This document shows positions 45,101-52,971 of a stretch of DNA of 64,000 bases, piece after piece. The stretch is from Pseudoxanthomonas yeongjuensis (GTDB lineage Bacteria; Pseudomonadota; Gammaproteobacteria; Xanthomonadales; Xanthomonadaceae). The notes below the pieces were generated by a model that searched no databases, had not been told where the DNA came from, and was given only the letters and a program-made list of their open reading frames with translations. Position 1 is the stretch's first letter. Each line of letters starts with the position of its first letter. The stretch lies in assembly GCF_010093345.1 (NCBI RefSeq), contig NZ_PDWT01000001.1:682001-746000 (forward strand), written 5' to 3'. The position numbers and the translations under genes were made by a program.

Positions 45101-46670
45101 TAGTAACCCCCGCGAAGTCGGTGACCCCATCGGGATAACCATTGACATCATAGGTGCGGAATTTTGCCGACGTGCTGCCACACGTTCCGCACAGTTTTTC
45201 CGCTGACTCGACCTTGGCGCGCCCGAACTGTAGTTGATATCCATACTCGGTGGTTTCGCCTAGAGCGCTGTTGACCCAGACGCGATCCACACCATAGGCA
45301 ATCGTCACCTTGTCGCTAGATGCTCCGTGCCAGCTGGATGTTCCCCTTCCTTGCAGGTCATATGTCCAGGTCGCATAACGCTGGGTCGATTCATCCACGA
45401 CACCGGTTAGAAGCAACGGGTTATTGGCATCCTCATAGAGATAGTGCTTCGACACGGACGAGGGTTGATAAGTGACCTGTTCGAGACGTTGTTGGGCGTC
45501 GTAGCTATAGGCGACCGATTGACCATCCGGGAAGGTGACGCCGCTCAGCAATGCCCCCGTGTAGCTAAGATCGATAGCGCGTCCCTTCCGGTCCTGTGCG
45601 CGAATTAACTTATTGCCAGAATCATAGGTGAGCTGAACGATATCTCCATCCGGATATTCGACGCGAGTAAGCGGACCGCTGAACGTGAAGAATTCCTTTC
45701 GATTGTCCGCAGTGGTCACCCGCCATCCGTTGCCATCAATGGCCAGCTCATCCGCGACGTCACTATCGAACTTATAGGCATATTGCGGCGAAACATAGCT
45801 ATTTCCCGAGGGGCGGTTAAGGCGCTGACCGCCCCCAAAACCATTGCTGACTACTTCACTCTGAAAGCCATGACGCCATCTAGGTCCCATAGTCGTGCCG
45901 GCCGCACCTGGCGCGCTGCTATAAAATCTGGAAAAGCTCAAGTGCCCTGTCGGATCGGAGTAGTCGAGTGCCGTCTCGGTTTTTCCACCTGTGAACATAT
46001 TGATCGGATTGCCGACCGCCACAGGTCCCGTAGTGACGTCACACTGATTGTTCTTCCCTGGGTCGAACTCTGGCTCATCGCATATGGCGCCCGTGGGTTG
46101 TGCAACTACTCCGCCGCCGGGTGATGCCGAGTATGAGTACTCACATGCCTGGGTGCACTGGGTTTGACCTGGAGGAACTAGACTTGTCGAGGTGATAGGT
46201 GGCCGCGCTTGGCAAGTGTCCGCAGCTCCGTAGTAGTTCCACTCGCGATCCGTTAATGGCACTCCAGTTGCGCCGCAAGTGTCCGTCGACAATATGACAT
46301 CCCACATAACCTTCGGTTCGTTGTGGTACGGATACCCACCCATGTTTCCTCGCCAAGGTCCGCAGACTTTCCAGCGTGTGGAATGGCCGTATCCAATTGC
46401 ATGCTTGTTCGCATCGTCTTTGTAGGCGGCTGCTCTTTTATAGGCTTCGCTAAGCGCTTGCCCTTCATCTGCGCAAGCGTTCCCATTGACGTAGCAATAT
46501 GTACCCGGGAACTGAGTGGCATTGGCTTTGCCAGAAACGCCGCCCAGGGTCAACCCTATAGCGCTGATAAAGACTATTGCGAAGTTGCGCAATCTACGTG
46601 GGGCCAGGCTGGCCCATGCCGCCCGAATAGCCATTTTTCCGCCAGGGCCGAGCAAGGCACGTCTAAACAT
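42153..46670 (-). CDS. RHS-repeat polymorphic toxin with signal peptide
   Basis: 1505 aa from the ATG after GGGGA (an ATG 23 codons upstream lacks a site). Signal segment NFAIVFISAIGLTLGGVSG (about residues 30-50). A Cys-rich N-terminal domain follows, then DUF6531-like GNPINMFTGGKTETALDYS (about 220) and some 25 YD/RHS repeats (YDALNRLT, YDSAGNRLTQTD and similar). The RHS core ends with RYSQSDPVGLLGG and TTDPLGL near residue 1390. The variable C-terminal tip (about 115 aa) contains RWIECGNGCRIRID, RRHLHWECKG and a hydrophobic helix AAMMIGGTLLIIFAVLTG. The cage should hold this tip as toxin; its activity is unknown. Confidence 0.88.
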   Translation of the reverse strand: MFRRALLGPGGKMAIRAAWASLAPRRLRNFAIVFISAIGLTLGGVSGKANATQFPGTYCYVNGNACADEGQALSEAYKRAAAYKDDANKHAIGYGHSTRWKVCGPWRGNMGGYPYHNEPKVMWDVILSTDTCGATGVPLTDREWNYYGAADTCQARPPITSTSLVPPGQTQCTQACEYSYSASPGGGVVAQPTGAICDEPEFDPGKNNQCDVTTGPVAVGNPINMFTGGKTETALDYSDPTGHLSFSRFYSSAPGAAGTTMGPRWRHGFQSEVVSNGFGGGQRLNRPSGNSYVSPQYAYKFDSDVADELAIDGNGWRVTTADNRKEFFTFSGPLTRVEYPDGDIVQLTYDSGNKLIRAQDRKGRAIDLSYTGALLSGVTFPDGQSVAYSYDAQQRLEQVTYQPSSVSKHYLYEDANNPLLLTGVVDESTQRYATWTYDLQGRGTSSWHGASSDKVTIAYGVDRVWVNSALGETTEYGYQLQFGRAKVESAEKLCGTCGSTSAKFRTYDVNGYPDGVTDFAGVTTDFDYSARGLVDQKVDASNDAIGRKRTIQTDWHTTFRVPTERRTLDTAGALVAKSTWTYNARGQALTATQIDPVTGATRTTVTSYCEQAAVTAGTCPLLGLALSIDGPRTDVSDATSFAYYLSDDATCVANPITCPHRKGDLWKVTNALGQITETLTYDGAGRALSVKDPNGVMTDLEYHPRGWLTARKIRGANDAVETDDVITRIEYWPTGLVKKVIQPDGAFTTYTYDAAHRLTDIADNAGNTIHYTLDNAGNRTQEDTKDPANVLKRTLSRIFNQLGQLQTQADAQANPTDFTYDANGNTNTVSDALARVTDNDYDPLNRLSRTLQDVGGINAETKFTYDALDNLTQVTDPKGLNTDYTYNGLGDLTQLSSPDTGTTTYTYDSAGNRLTQTDARGQTSTYSYDALNRLTGIAYATPSLDVAYTYDATQATCVAGETFSTGRLTRLADASGTTQYCYDRFGNLVRKVQTTNGVAFTVRYAYTLAGQLSSVTYPDGAIASYVRDAQGRTTQVNVQRAGATTEVLLDQASYHPFGPVAGWTYGNGRQLLRPLNQNYQPTAVHDASAGGLSVGFQYDPVGNLTQLTPAASTTPLVKFDYDALSRLTAFKDGPTDVAIESYAYDATGNRQSFTNAAGTQAYAYPSTSHRLSHVGAVARTYDNAGNTTAIGGIAKEFVYDDTSRMSQVMQNAIVQRNYAYNGKGEQVRKYLGASNTYTVYDEAGHWLGDYDNTGAALQQAIWLDDLPVGLIANGNQLHYIEPDHLGTPRVVIEVARNLPVWKWDLKSEAFGNGVQDQDPDGDANPLVFDMRFSGQRYDAASGLNYNYMRDYDPSTGRYSQSDPVGLLGGISTYGYVGSAPLETTDPLGLIDHVSGRWIECGNGCRIRIDKSIVKGVTRRHLHWECKGQSGACGEFGEQSHGESWADAPRSVKECAIKNGFVGDAVQFENTNNNMSMPDMSTATNAAMMIGGTLLIIFAVLTGAGS

Positions 46671-47117
46671 TCTGTTTTCCCCAATTAATGCCGTGAACGC
46701 CTGTCTAGCATGAGACGGGCGAGGCCGTTTCGTTTGCAAAGGCTACCACTGTCGTTTTGCGTGCAGAACCAATCTAAGACAACTCTGCTTTCAGACTAGA
46801 GCGAACTGTGACTGAGAGCTCGGTAGCCGCTCTGCAGTTTCAGGTGGGTTTGTATGCCCTAGCAGGCCTCTTGTGTGCGGAGTGAAGTGCGCATCAGATT
46901 CATGATGCTGAACTTTGGGGGCAAGTATCTGTGCAGCATGTGTGAAATATTTACGTTGCGCCAATGCTGGGAAATGTGCCAGATATGCAGTTAGGGGTTC
47001 CTAAGTCATAACGCAAATTCGTACGTACCGATTTTTTCAGATTCCTATAAAAATGGGTTGCAGTAGGGTCCACGGCGGCGCAGCATCAACTGCGTAGAGT
47101 TGAATGGGGAGTGGTCA
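46671..47117. other. Divergent region between RHS and HXS modules
   Basis: About 450 bp, lower in GC, no credible gene. It should hold promoters for both modules. TATAAA near 47046 is a possible -10 for the HXS operon. A T-run lies at 47032-47037. Confidence 0.4.
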
Positions 47118-47420
47118 ATGCAAGCTCAAGTGGGCTTAAGCATCGTATTGGGGGAAGTGTTTCCAATCGAAGTTGTTGCCAGGACAGCTCATCGCTATAC
47201 CGGCGATTTCTTCGTGAAAATCAAAGACGACACCAGTGGTATTCATGTCGACTTGATGCCCCGAACTGAAGATGTCCCAACCGACGGCGTAGAACGCCGA
47301 TTCCACAATGATCTGCTGGACGACCTGTTGCGGGACAAGGTGAGAACTCAAACTGCGGAACTGCATACGGTGCTGGCTGAGGCGGCGCTAAGGCAAGCAC
47401 GTCCAAGAGCCATTGGGTAA
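47118..47420 (+). CDS. hxsD: His-Xaa-Ser system protein HxsD
   Basis: 100 aa from the ATG after GGGAG; a TTG six codons upstream lacks a site. It has VFPIEVVARTAHRYTGDFFV and the C-terminal helix FHNDLLDDLLRDKVRTQTAE, which matches the LLNDYxR-like signature of HxsD. HxsD is a small conserved partner in the HXS system, possibly presenting substrate to the radical-SAM enzymes; its function has not been shown. The stop TAATG overlaps hxsB. Confidence 0.88.
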   Translation: MQAQVGLSIVLGEVFPIEVVARTAHRYTGDFFVKIKDDTSGIHVDLMPRTEDVPTDGVERRFHNDLLDDLLRDKVRTQTAELHTVLAEAALRQARPRAIG

Positions 47421-48916
47421 TGATGAAGTTCGCGGACAAGGAATCGTTTCAGGGGGCTGGAGGCTACCATTTGTTGCCTCTGCGTTTTCGTAGATTGCCC
47501 TGGGATCAAGAGCGTGTGTTCGTTTCGTCCATGTCAGGCGACTGGTCGGTGATGCTTCGTTCGGATCTGGATCGGGCGGTGGGTGGCGATCTGCAGCCCA
47601 GCGAATCCCTGTTTGCGGACATGGAGGCTCGTAATCTCATCTCAACGGATCCGGATCGTTCTACGCTGGCGCCGCTGCTGAGTCAGTACAGAACCCGCAA
47701 GGCCTATCTGCAGAGCGGACCGGCGCTGCACATCTTCGTCGTATCCCTGCGCTGCCATCACACCTGCTCGTATTGCCAGGTTTCCAGACAACCTACCAGC
47801 AAGTCAGAGTTCGACATGTCCGGCCTCGCGGCCGGGCATGCCGTCGATCGGTTGTTCGAGTGGCCCTCCGAACAGTTGACGATCGAGTTCCAAGGCGGAG
47901 AGCCCTTGCTTCATTTTGATCGTGTGAAGTCTCTGGTCGGAATGATTGAAGCACGCAATAAGACGGAAGGGCGCAGCTTACGCTTTGTGCTGGCATCGAC
48001 TCTCCATGACTTGTCGGAAGAGCAACTGGCGTTTCTGAAGGATCATCAGTTTCAACTGTCGACCTCGCTGGACGGACCGGAATGGCTTCATAACGCCAAT
48101 CGGCCCAGGCTAGAGCGTGACAGTTACAAGCGAACCGTCGAGGGCATTGGCAGAGGTCGCAGGGCGCTTGGCGATGATGCTGTGTCAGCGCTGACGACCC
48201 TGACCAGTCGCAGCCTGCAAGTTCCAACCGATATCATCGATGAGTACAGGAAGCTGGGATTCCATTCCATTTCGTTGCGCCCATTGAGTCCCTACGGTTT
48301 TGCCAGGAAGACCGCGGTTCGCAACGGATATGGCATCAGCGATTTCCTGCGCTTCTATGAAGTCGCTCTCGGCCATATTCTTGCAGTGAATCGACAGGGC
48401 TATGCGATGGAAGAGACCTACGGAAGCCTGCTGCTATCGCAGCTCCTGACTCCATTCAGTCACGGCTATGTCGACCTGCGCTCACCGACGGGCGCCGGTT
48501 TGGGCACGGTGGTCTACGACTATGACGGTCAGGTGTACCCGTCTGATGAAGCCCGCATGCTCGCGGCGATGGGTGACGACACGTTCTCCATGGGGCGGGT
48601 AGATCAACCGGTTTCCACATGGCTCACCTCGCCCGCGATGAAGGCCGTCATTGAGGCGGGTGTGGCTGAGGCACTGCCAGGCTGTTCTGACTGTGCCTAT
48701 GTCCCGCTGTGCGGAGCCGATCCCATCGACCACTACGCCCGCCAGGGAAATTGCATTGGCCACCGGCCTACAAGTGATTTCTGCCGAAAACAAATGGGAT
48801 TGTTCGACCTGCTACTGGAGAAGCTCGAAACCCTGTCTTCCAGCGACCGGACCACCTTGGAAAGCTGGGTTTTCCGCTCGCACCAAACGGCCTCGGATAT
48901 GAAGGAGGTGGCCTGA
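47420..48916 (+). CDS. hxsB: HXS-system radical SAM enzyme HxsB
   Basis: 498 aa. The [4Fe-4S]-SAM motif is CHHTCSYC (Cys112, 116, 119). IEFQGGEPLLHF is the SAM-binding GGE element. The C-terminal SPASM-like segment has at least five Cys (GCSDCAYVPLCG, GNCIGH, FCRKQ) for auxiliary clusters, as in peptide-modifying maturases. It probably modifies the His-Xaa-Ser tract of HxsA by radical chemistry. The product is unknown to me. It is coupled to hxsD and hxsC by overlaps (TAATG, TGATG). Confidence 0.93.
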   Translation: MMKFADKESFQGAGGYHLLPLRFRRLPWDQERVFVSSMSGDWSVMLRSDLDRAVGGDLQPSESLFADMEARNLISTDPDRSTLAPLLSQYRTRKAYLQSGPALHIFVVSLRCHHTCSYCQVSRQPTSKSEFDMSGLAAGHAVDRLFEWPSEQLTIEFQGGEPLLHFDRVKSLVGMIEARNKTEGRSLRFVLASTLHDLSEEQLAFLKDHQFQLSTSLDGPEWLHNANRPRLERDSYKRTVEGIGRGRRALGDDAVSALTTLTSRSLQVPTDIIDEYRKLGFHSISLRPLSPYGFARKTAVRNGYGISDFLRFYEVALGHILAVNRQGYAMEETYGSLLLSQLLTPFSHGYVDLRSPTGAGLGTVVYDYDGQVYPSDEARMLAAMGDDTFSMGRVDQPVSTWLTSPAMKAVIEAGVAEALPGCSDCAYVPLCGADPIDHYARQGNCIGHRPTSDFCRKQMGLFDLLLEKLETLSSSDRTTLESWVFRSHQTASDMKEVA

Positions 48917-50106
48917 TGCTTGCTTTGGAAGCCAAGGCCGAGCTGCAGGGCTGGACGGAGCCGGCATTGCTGAAAGTAAGTGGCCTCAAGGAATTTGCTG
49001 AAGGCGAATTCCCTATCCAGAACATGATGCTGGATTTGCGCTCCGACCCACTAGTCCGCTCCGAGAGCATTCTTGCGCTTCCGTGGGCAGGCTTCCTTAC
49101 CGATGACAGGATTACATCGCCTCTTTCCCGGCCAAGCCTGAAGCTGCTGGGCGACCCTGCGATCGCTTGTGTCGGCGACGTCATTGAGATCAAGCCGGCC
49201 GTCTCCAAGATTGCGGTGAGGTACCGGCGCGGCGATAACGGCAATGTTTTGTTTGCCACGGAGCGCTGTAACAGCTTCTGCTTGATGTGTTCACAACCCC
49301 CACGTCAGATACAGGATGATTGGCGCGTGGGCCATCTGTGCGAATTGGCCAATCTGATCGACAAGGATGCTGCCTCCATTGCCATCAGCGGTGGCGAACC
49401 CACCTTGCTCGGTGAAGGACTCGCCCAGGTCGTTGCGGCATGCGCGAGCGCGCTTCCCGATACCCATGTCCACATCCTTTCCAATGGTCGCAACTTCGAG
49501 GATGCAGCCTATGCGGCCACGTTCAAGGATCTGCACCCCTCATTGACCTGGGGAGTGCCTTTGTATGGGGATCACTACCGGCTACATGACTATGTGGTGC
49601 AAAGCGGCGGGGCATTCGGTCAAACGATCAAAGGGCTCTATGCCCTGCACGCGGCCGGACAATGCATAGAGATCCGGGTTGTGCTGGTGAAGCCCACCGT
49701 GGAACGACTTTCGTCCCTGGCCAGGTACATCTACCAGAACCTACCGTTCGTAGAGCACGTGGCCTTGATGGGCATCGAGCCAATCGGATTCGCCAAGGCT
49801 CATCACCAGGCGCTCTGGATCGATCCGCTGGATATGGCCGACACGCTATCCGCTGCAGTCGGATTCCTGGATAAACGGAGGATATCCGTGTCGCTTTACA
49901 ACTTACCGCTCTGCACCTTGCCTGTTTCGCTCAGGCCGTTCGCGAAGCGGAGCATATCGAACTGGAAGCAGGACTATCTGCCGGTGTGCGCCGAATGCGA
50001 CATTAAGTCGGAATGCGGCGGCTTCTTTGGTTGGGTCACTCCCGAGTGGACGAGCCGCGGCATTGGACCGGTGAAACTGGAGGAACACGCATGCGCAAGA
50101 CACTGA
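48916..50106 (+). CDS. hxsC: HXS-system radical SAM enzyme HxsC
   Basis: 396 aa. CNSFCLMC (Cys118, 122, 125) binds the radical-SAM cluster; SIAISGGEPTLL is the SAM-binding element. A Cys-rich C-terminus (CAECDIKSEC) suggests a further cluster. About 100 residues precede the barrel, longer than in minimal radical-SAM enzymes. HxsC always accompanies HxsB in HXS loci, so the two may act one after the other or as a complex. The hxsA start lies within its last codons. Confidence 0.93.
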   Translation: MLALEAKAELQGWTEPALLKVSGLKEFAEGEFPIQNMMLDLRSDPLVRSESILALPWAGFLTDDRITSPLSRPSLKLLGDPAIACVGDVIEIKPAVSKIAVRYRRGDNGNVLFATERCNSFCLMCSQPPRQIQDDWRVGHLCELANLIDKDAASIAISGGEPTLLGEGLAQVVAACASALPDTHVHILSNGRNFEDAAYAATFKDLHPSLTWGVPLYGDHYRLHDYVVQSGGAFGQTIKGLYALHAAGQCIEIRVVLVKPTVERLSSLARYIYQNLPFVEHVALMGIEPIGFAKAHHQALWIDPLDMADTLSAAVGFLDKRRISVSLYNLPLCTLPVSLRPFAKRSISNWKQDYLPVCAECDIKSECGGFFGWVTPEWTSRGIGPVKLEEHACARH

Positions 50107-50768
50107 CGGTTGCCGGGGCCACGCTTTCCAGTCTCCATGGCGCCATGCAAGATCAAAGCAGCACCGTTGCGGATGCGAACCTGCTGGCGATGTCCGAACG
50201 CGATTCGGGATATGCGGTGACTCTCAGTGCGCCGCTTAACGTCAACATGGAAAACATGTACGCGGGGCATCGGTCGCACAGTAGCCACAGCTCGCATAGG
50301 TCCCACAGTTCACACAGTTCGCACTACTCGGGAAGCGGCTCTTCCTACTCGCCACCGCCTGCTCCGCGTTCCACCTATGTCCCACCGCCGCCGCCACCTC
50401 CCGCACCGAAGCGCACTTACACACCGCCGAGTACGTATCAGCCCACTACGCCGGCGCCAAGCACATACCGTCCCGCCACACCCACGACTTCCAGTGATGC
50501 GAACAAGCCTTGGCGGAATTACGGGTCCCCACAGCTCTTGGAGTCCGAAACTTCGTCGCGACCTTCTGCTGATCAGCTGCGACTGATGATCATGCGGGTC
50601 CAGGCTGCTTTGTATTCCAAGGGATACGACCCAGGTGCGATAGACGGAGTATTGGGCGGCGCTACAAAGGCTGCCTTGCAGAGCTTCCAGGTCGACCACG
50701 GACTGGTTGCATCCGGTGCAATGACAACAGAGACGCTGAATGCGCTGGGTATCTCGCTAAGGCCCTAG
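50091..50768 (+). CDS. hxsA: His-Xaa-Ser repeat protein HxsA with peptidoglycan-binding domain
   Basis: 225 aa from the ATG after GGAGG. Leader-like N-terminus (1-58) without a clear Sec signal. Then seven His-Xaa-Ser triplets (60-80), a Pro/Thr-rich linker (about 84-150) with PPPPPPPAP, and a PG_binding_1 domain (about 165-222: VQAALYSKGYDPGAIDGVLG, ATKAALQSFQ). It is the presumed substrate of HxsB/HxsC. The domain order suggests a modified tract tethered to the cell wall through the linker. How it is exported is not evident. Confidence 0.92.
   Translation: MRKTLTVAGATLSSLHGAMQDQSSTVADANLLAMSERDSGYAVTLSAPLNVNMENMYAGHRSHSSHSSHRSHSSHSSHYSGSGSSYSPPPAPRSTYVPPPPPPPAPKRTYTPPSTYQPTTPAPSTYRPATPTTSSDANKPWRNYGSPQLLESETSSRPSADQLRLMIMRVQAALYSKGYDPGAIDGVLGGATKAALQSFQVDHGLVASGAMTTETLNALGISLRP
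50268..50330 (+). repeat. Seven His-Xaa-Ser codon triplets in hxsA
   Basis: A 9-base unit, in order HRS HSS HSS HRS HSS HSS HYS. Synonymous codons vary (CAT/CAC, AGT/AGC/TCG/TCC/TCA), so the protein pattern is maintained by selection rather than by recent slippage. Confidence 0.9.
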
Positions 50769-50798
50769 ACGCGCGCTCGCGCTGGGAGGAGATTTGTG

Positions 50799-51248
50799 AT
50801 GGATCAGCATGTCGAACAGGCAAAGGCGCTGGCCTATCGCGCGCATGCAGGGCAGCTAGACAAGGCGGGGCGTCCTTACATCGAGCATGTGGCACGGGTA
50901 GCTGCTGCCGTTTCAGACGACCCTGAAGCTGAGGCCGCCGCATGGCTACATGACGTGCTGGATCACTGCCCGGCATACGAAGATGACTTCTGGGAGCTAG
51001 CGCCGCCCATTAATGCCAGGGCCGCTGTGGTCATGCTCACACGATACGACACTGCCTCCGACATCTACTACCGAGGTATCAAAATTGACCGGATCGCTTT
51101 GCGCGTCAAGCTTGCCGATATCGCCGACAACGCGAATGAGGAGCGGCTGGCGCTGCTGGACGTTGACACTGCGGCACGGCTGCGGTGGAAGTACGCGGAG
51201 GCAATCAAGGCGCTTACAGGCAACGGCACCGGCCGAGGTGGCGAATGA
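50799..51248 (+). CDS. HD-domain hydrolase, SpoT/MESH1-like
   Basis: 149 aa from the ATG behind GGAGGAG (a GTG one codon earlier is possible). Metal-binding motifs of small ppGpp-hydrolase-like HD proteins: AYRAHAGQLDKAGRPYIEHV, AAWLHDVLDHCP (HD pair) and ALRVKLADIADN. The family includes ppGpp/NADPH hydrolases; activity here is untested. It lies 30 bp behind hxsA on the same strand, so it may be co-expressed with the HXS genes, though it is not a known member. Confidence 0.8.
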   Translation: MDQHVEQAKALAYRAHAGQLDKAGRPYIEHVARVAAAVSDDPEAEAAAWLHDVLDHCPAYEDDFWELAPPINARAAVVMLTRYDTASDIYYRGIKIDRIALRVKLADIADNANEERLALLDVDTAARLRWKYAEAIKALTGNGTGRGGE

Positions 51249-51641
51249 TGAGGGCTGCTGACCACGACTGGCTAATTGAGCAGGAAGGGGCCGAGCATTG
51301 TCGGTGCAACCCAGGGCCTTCCGGAGGATGGGCCTTGCCCACCAACATCTCTGGTGCAAGACGAGCTGCTCCGGGCGTTGGCGGGATTGGAATGCGCTCG
51401 CGTGGAAACGTGCGTCGATGCCCAGCAGCCAAGCGCCATTCGCTAGACCCGATTGCTAGGGGTTCGAGTTGGAGTTTCCTGACCCGTTGCCTGGGTTCCT
51501 GCCCAACGGCAATGATGCTTTCATGTTCGTGCGGACAAGGAAGTGGAGGCACATACCTGTTGGAGACGTGCCCCGCACGCTACAGTGAAATCTGGCGTAC
51601 ATTCGAGCTAGGGATGGGCGTGACATCGATGGGGGTTTAGC
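51249..51641. other. Stretch without a confident gene
   Basis: About 390 bp. Three frames contain short gene-like pieces (for example VQDELLRALAGLECARVETC and LPGFLPNGNDAFMFVRTRKW), each cut by stops. This could be a decayed gene or chance. One frame is open from inside the HD gene to 51640 but has no start signal or family features. Confidence 0.3.
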
Positions 51642-52355
51642 ATGAAGAATGTGCTTTGGTTTGTTGCCGGCATATCGGCGGGTTGCCTGCTGGCAGTCGT
51701 ACTGGGTATGCCGTTGTTCCGGCCACTCGACGCGAACACAGCAGCCGTCGTTGCCGCATTATTTTCTACAGTTCTTGCAGTGGTCGGCGCGTATGCATTG
51801 TGGCTCCATCAAACGAAGAAAAAGCAACAAGATTTGGCAACTGTCGTTGTCCCCATTTTCGACCCACTCTATATTGCCCTCCGTCAGGTTCACCAACTAG
51901 GCAACATCGATCGAGCCGCGGAGTTGTTCGGGGAAATAGATCTTTCGCGGCTCGGCGAAGTTAGAGATAAATTTGAATTAATTGATTACAGAGTAAGAAC
52001 ATTCTCACCCGCGATAGATGCAGCGGTACTGGAAGCGGAGACCGTCCTGGCCCACTGGAGTAGCATTCAGGACCTTGTGCTCAGTGCGAACCCAGAACAC
52101 CTACCTCACTTGCTCGCCCTGCATAGAGTGGCCAAGGCTGCTGTAGTGCTATTGCCGCCCGTGAAGGAGACGGTAAAGCCAATTTACGTGGAAGACGTGT
52201 GGAGAGAACCAAGCGAATCCGACATGAGGAAGCTTGCCTGGGGAATCGGGAGTATCGCCAAAGCGCTGAATGCGATGGATCATGGTTCCCGCGATGAGTC
52301 CGGATACGACGCGCTACAAGCAGGGCGTCTTGCGGTACTTTCGGTGCTGAAGTAG
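51642..52355 (+). CDS. Hypothetical membrane-anchored protein
   Basis: 237 aa, with GGGGGT before the ATG. Two N-terminal membrane helices (about 4-25: LWFVAGISAGCLLAVVLG; 36-56: AVVAALFSTVLAVVGAYALW) and then a long cytoplasmic helical domain. No catalytic motif is evident. Two-helix anchors with a cytosolic domain are common in island defence and effector genes, but that is only an analogy. Confidence 0.65.
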   Translation: MKNVLWFVAGISAGCLLAVVLGMPLFRPLDANTAAVVAALFSTVLAVVGAYALWLHQTKKKQQDLATVVVPIFDPLYIALRQVHQLGNIDRAAELFGEIDLSRLGEVRDKFELIDYRVRTFSPAIDAAVLEAETVLAHWSSIQDLVLSANPEHLPHLLALHRVAKAAVVLLPPVKETVKPIYVEDVWREPSESDMRKLAWGIGSIAKALNAMDHGSRDESGYDALQAGRLAVLSVLK

Positions 52356-52773
52356 CGGTTCAAACGCGACCGGGCGTTCCTGTCGGCTACGGCGCGCATT
52401 GAACCATCGCTAGCGTCTCAATCTATGGGATGCGGCCGCGACAAGCTTCTGTCCCCCACCAGAAGGCCCGCGCAATTGCGAGTACAGATCGACCCGATGG
52501 GTTCGCTTGGGAGCCGCACACGGGCCGCAATATGGCGCTGAAGGCAACGGGAAGGCCGCGGTATTGCGTATCGCGCTAGACCTGGGCTACGGCTTTTCGA
52601 TTGGATATCGATCCGGATCGCTTGAGCCGCCGCTCGGAATTAATGCAATCTAAGGAACATGCGACGGCTTACCTAGCGGCTTGGGGGAAAGTAGCAAAAG
52701 CAGCTGCGCGCCACCTAGGCACAAGTCACCGTAGGCTGCATCAGCCCTAATCGGGCCTCGAACCCGCAGTCGA
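52356..52773. other. Gene-free stretch
   Basis: About 420 bp with stops in all frames, no repeat and no clear promoter. It separates the plus-strand cargo from the minus-strand proteasome-like pair and may be a remnant of older cargo. Confidence 0.3.
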
Positions 52774-52971
52774 CTAACGTGACTTAGCTATCACTTTCAC
52801 CGAGGGCTGACCTTGGGTGATACGCACTATCACCGTGCGCTCCTTCGGAAGCGCTGTACGGTCGTTGGGGGGGGCCTTCGTGGAACCGTGACGATCTCGC
52901 ACCGCATAACGATCGCCTTGGCTTCCGGCAAGGGAGCGACCATGGGTATCGGGAAATGGGTAGTTACGCAT
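52774..52971 (-). CDS. Possible small basic protein coupled to the Ntn-hydrolase gene
   Basis: 65 aa; begins MRNYPFPDTHGRSLAGSQGD and ends with a beta-like, basic ERTVIVRITQGQPSVKVIAK. Its ATG lies inside the last codons of the hydrolase gene (ATGCGTAA), indicating translational coupling. No family is recognised. It could be a partner or cap of the hydrolase. Confidence 0.45.
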   Translation of the reverse strand: MRNYPFPDTHGRSLAGSQGDRYAVRDRHGSTKAPPNDRTALPKERTVIVRITQGQPSVKVIAKSR

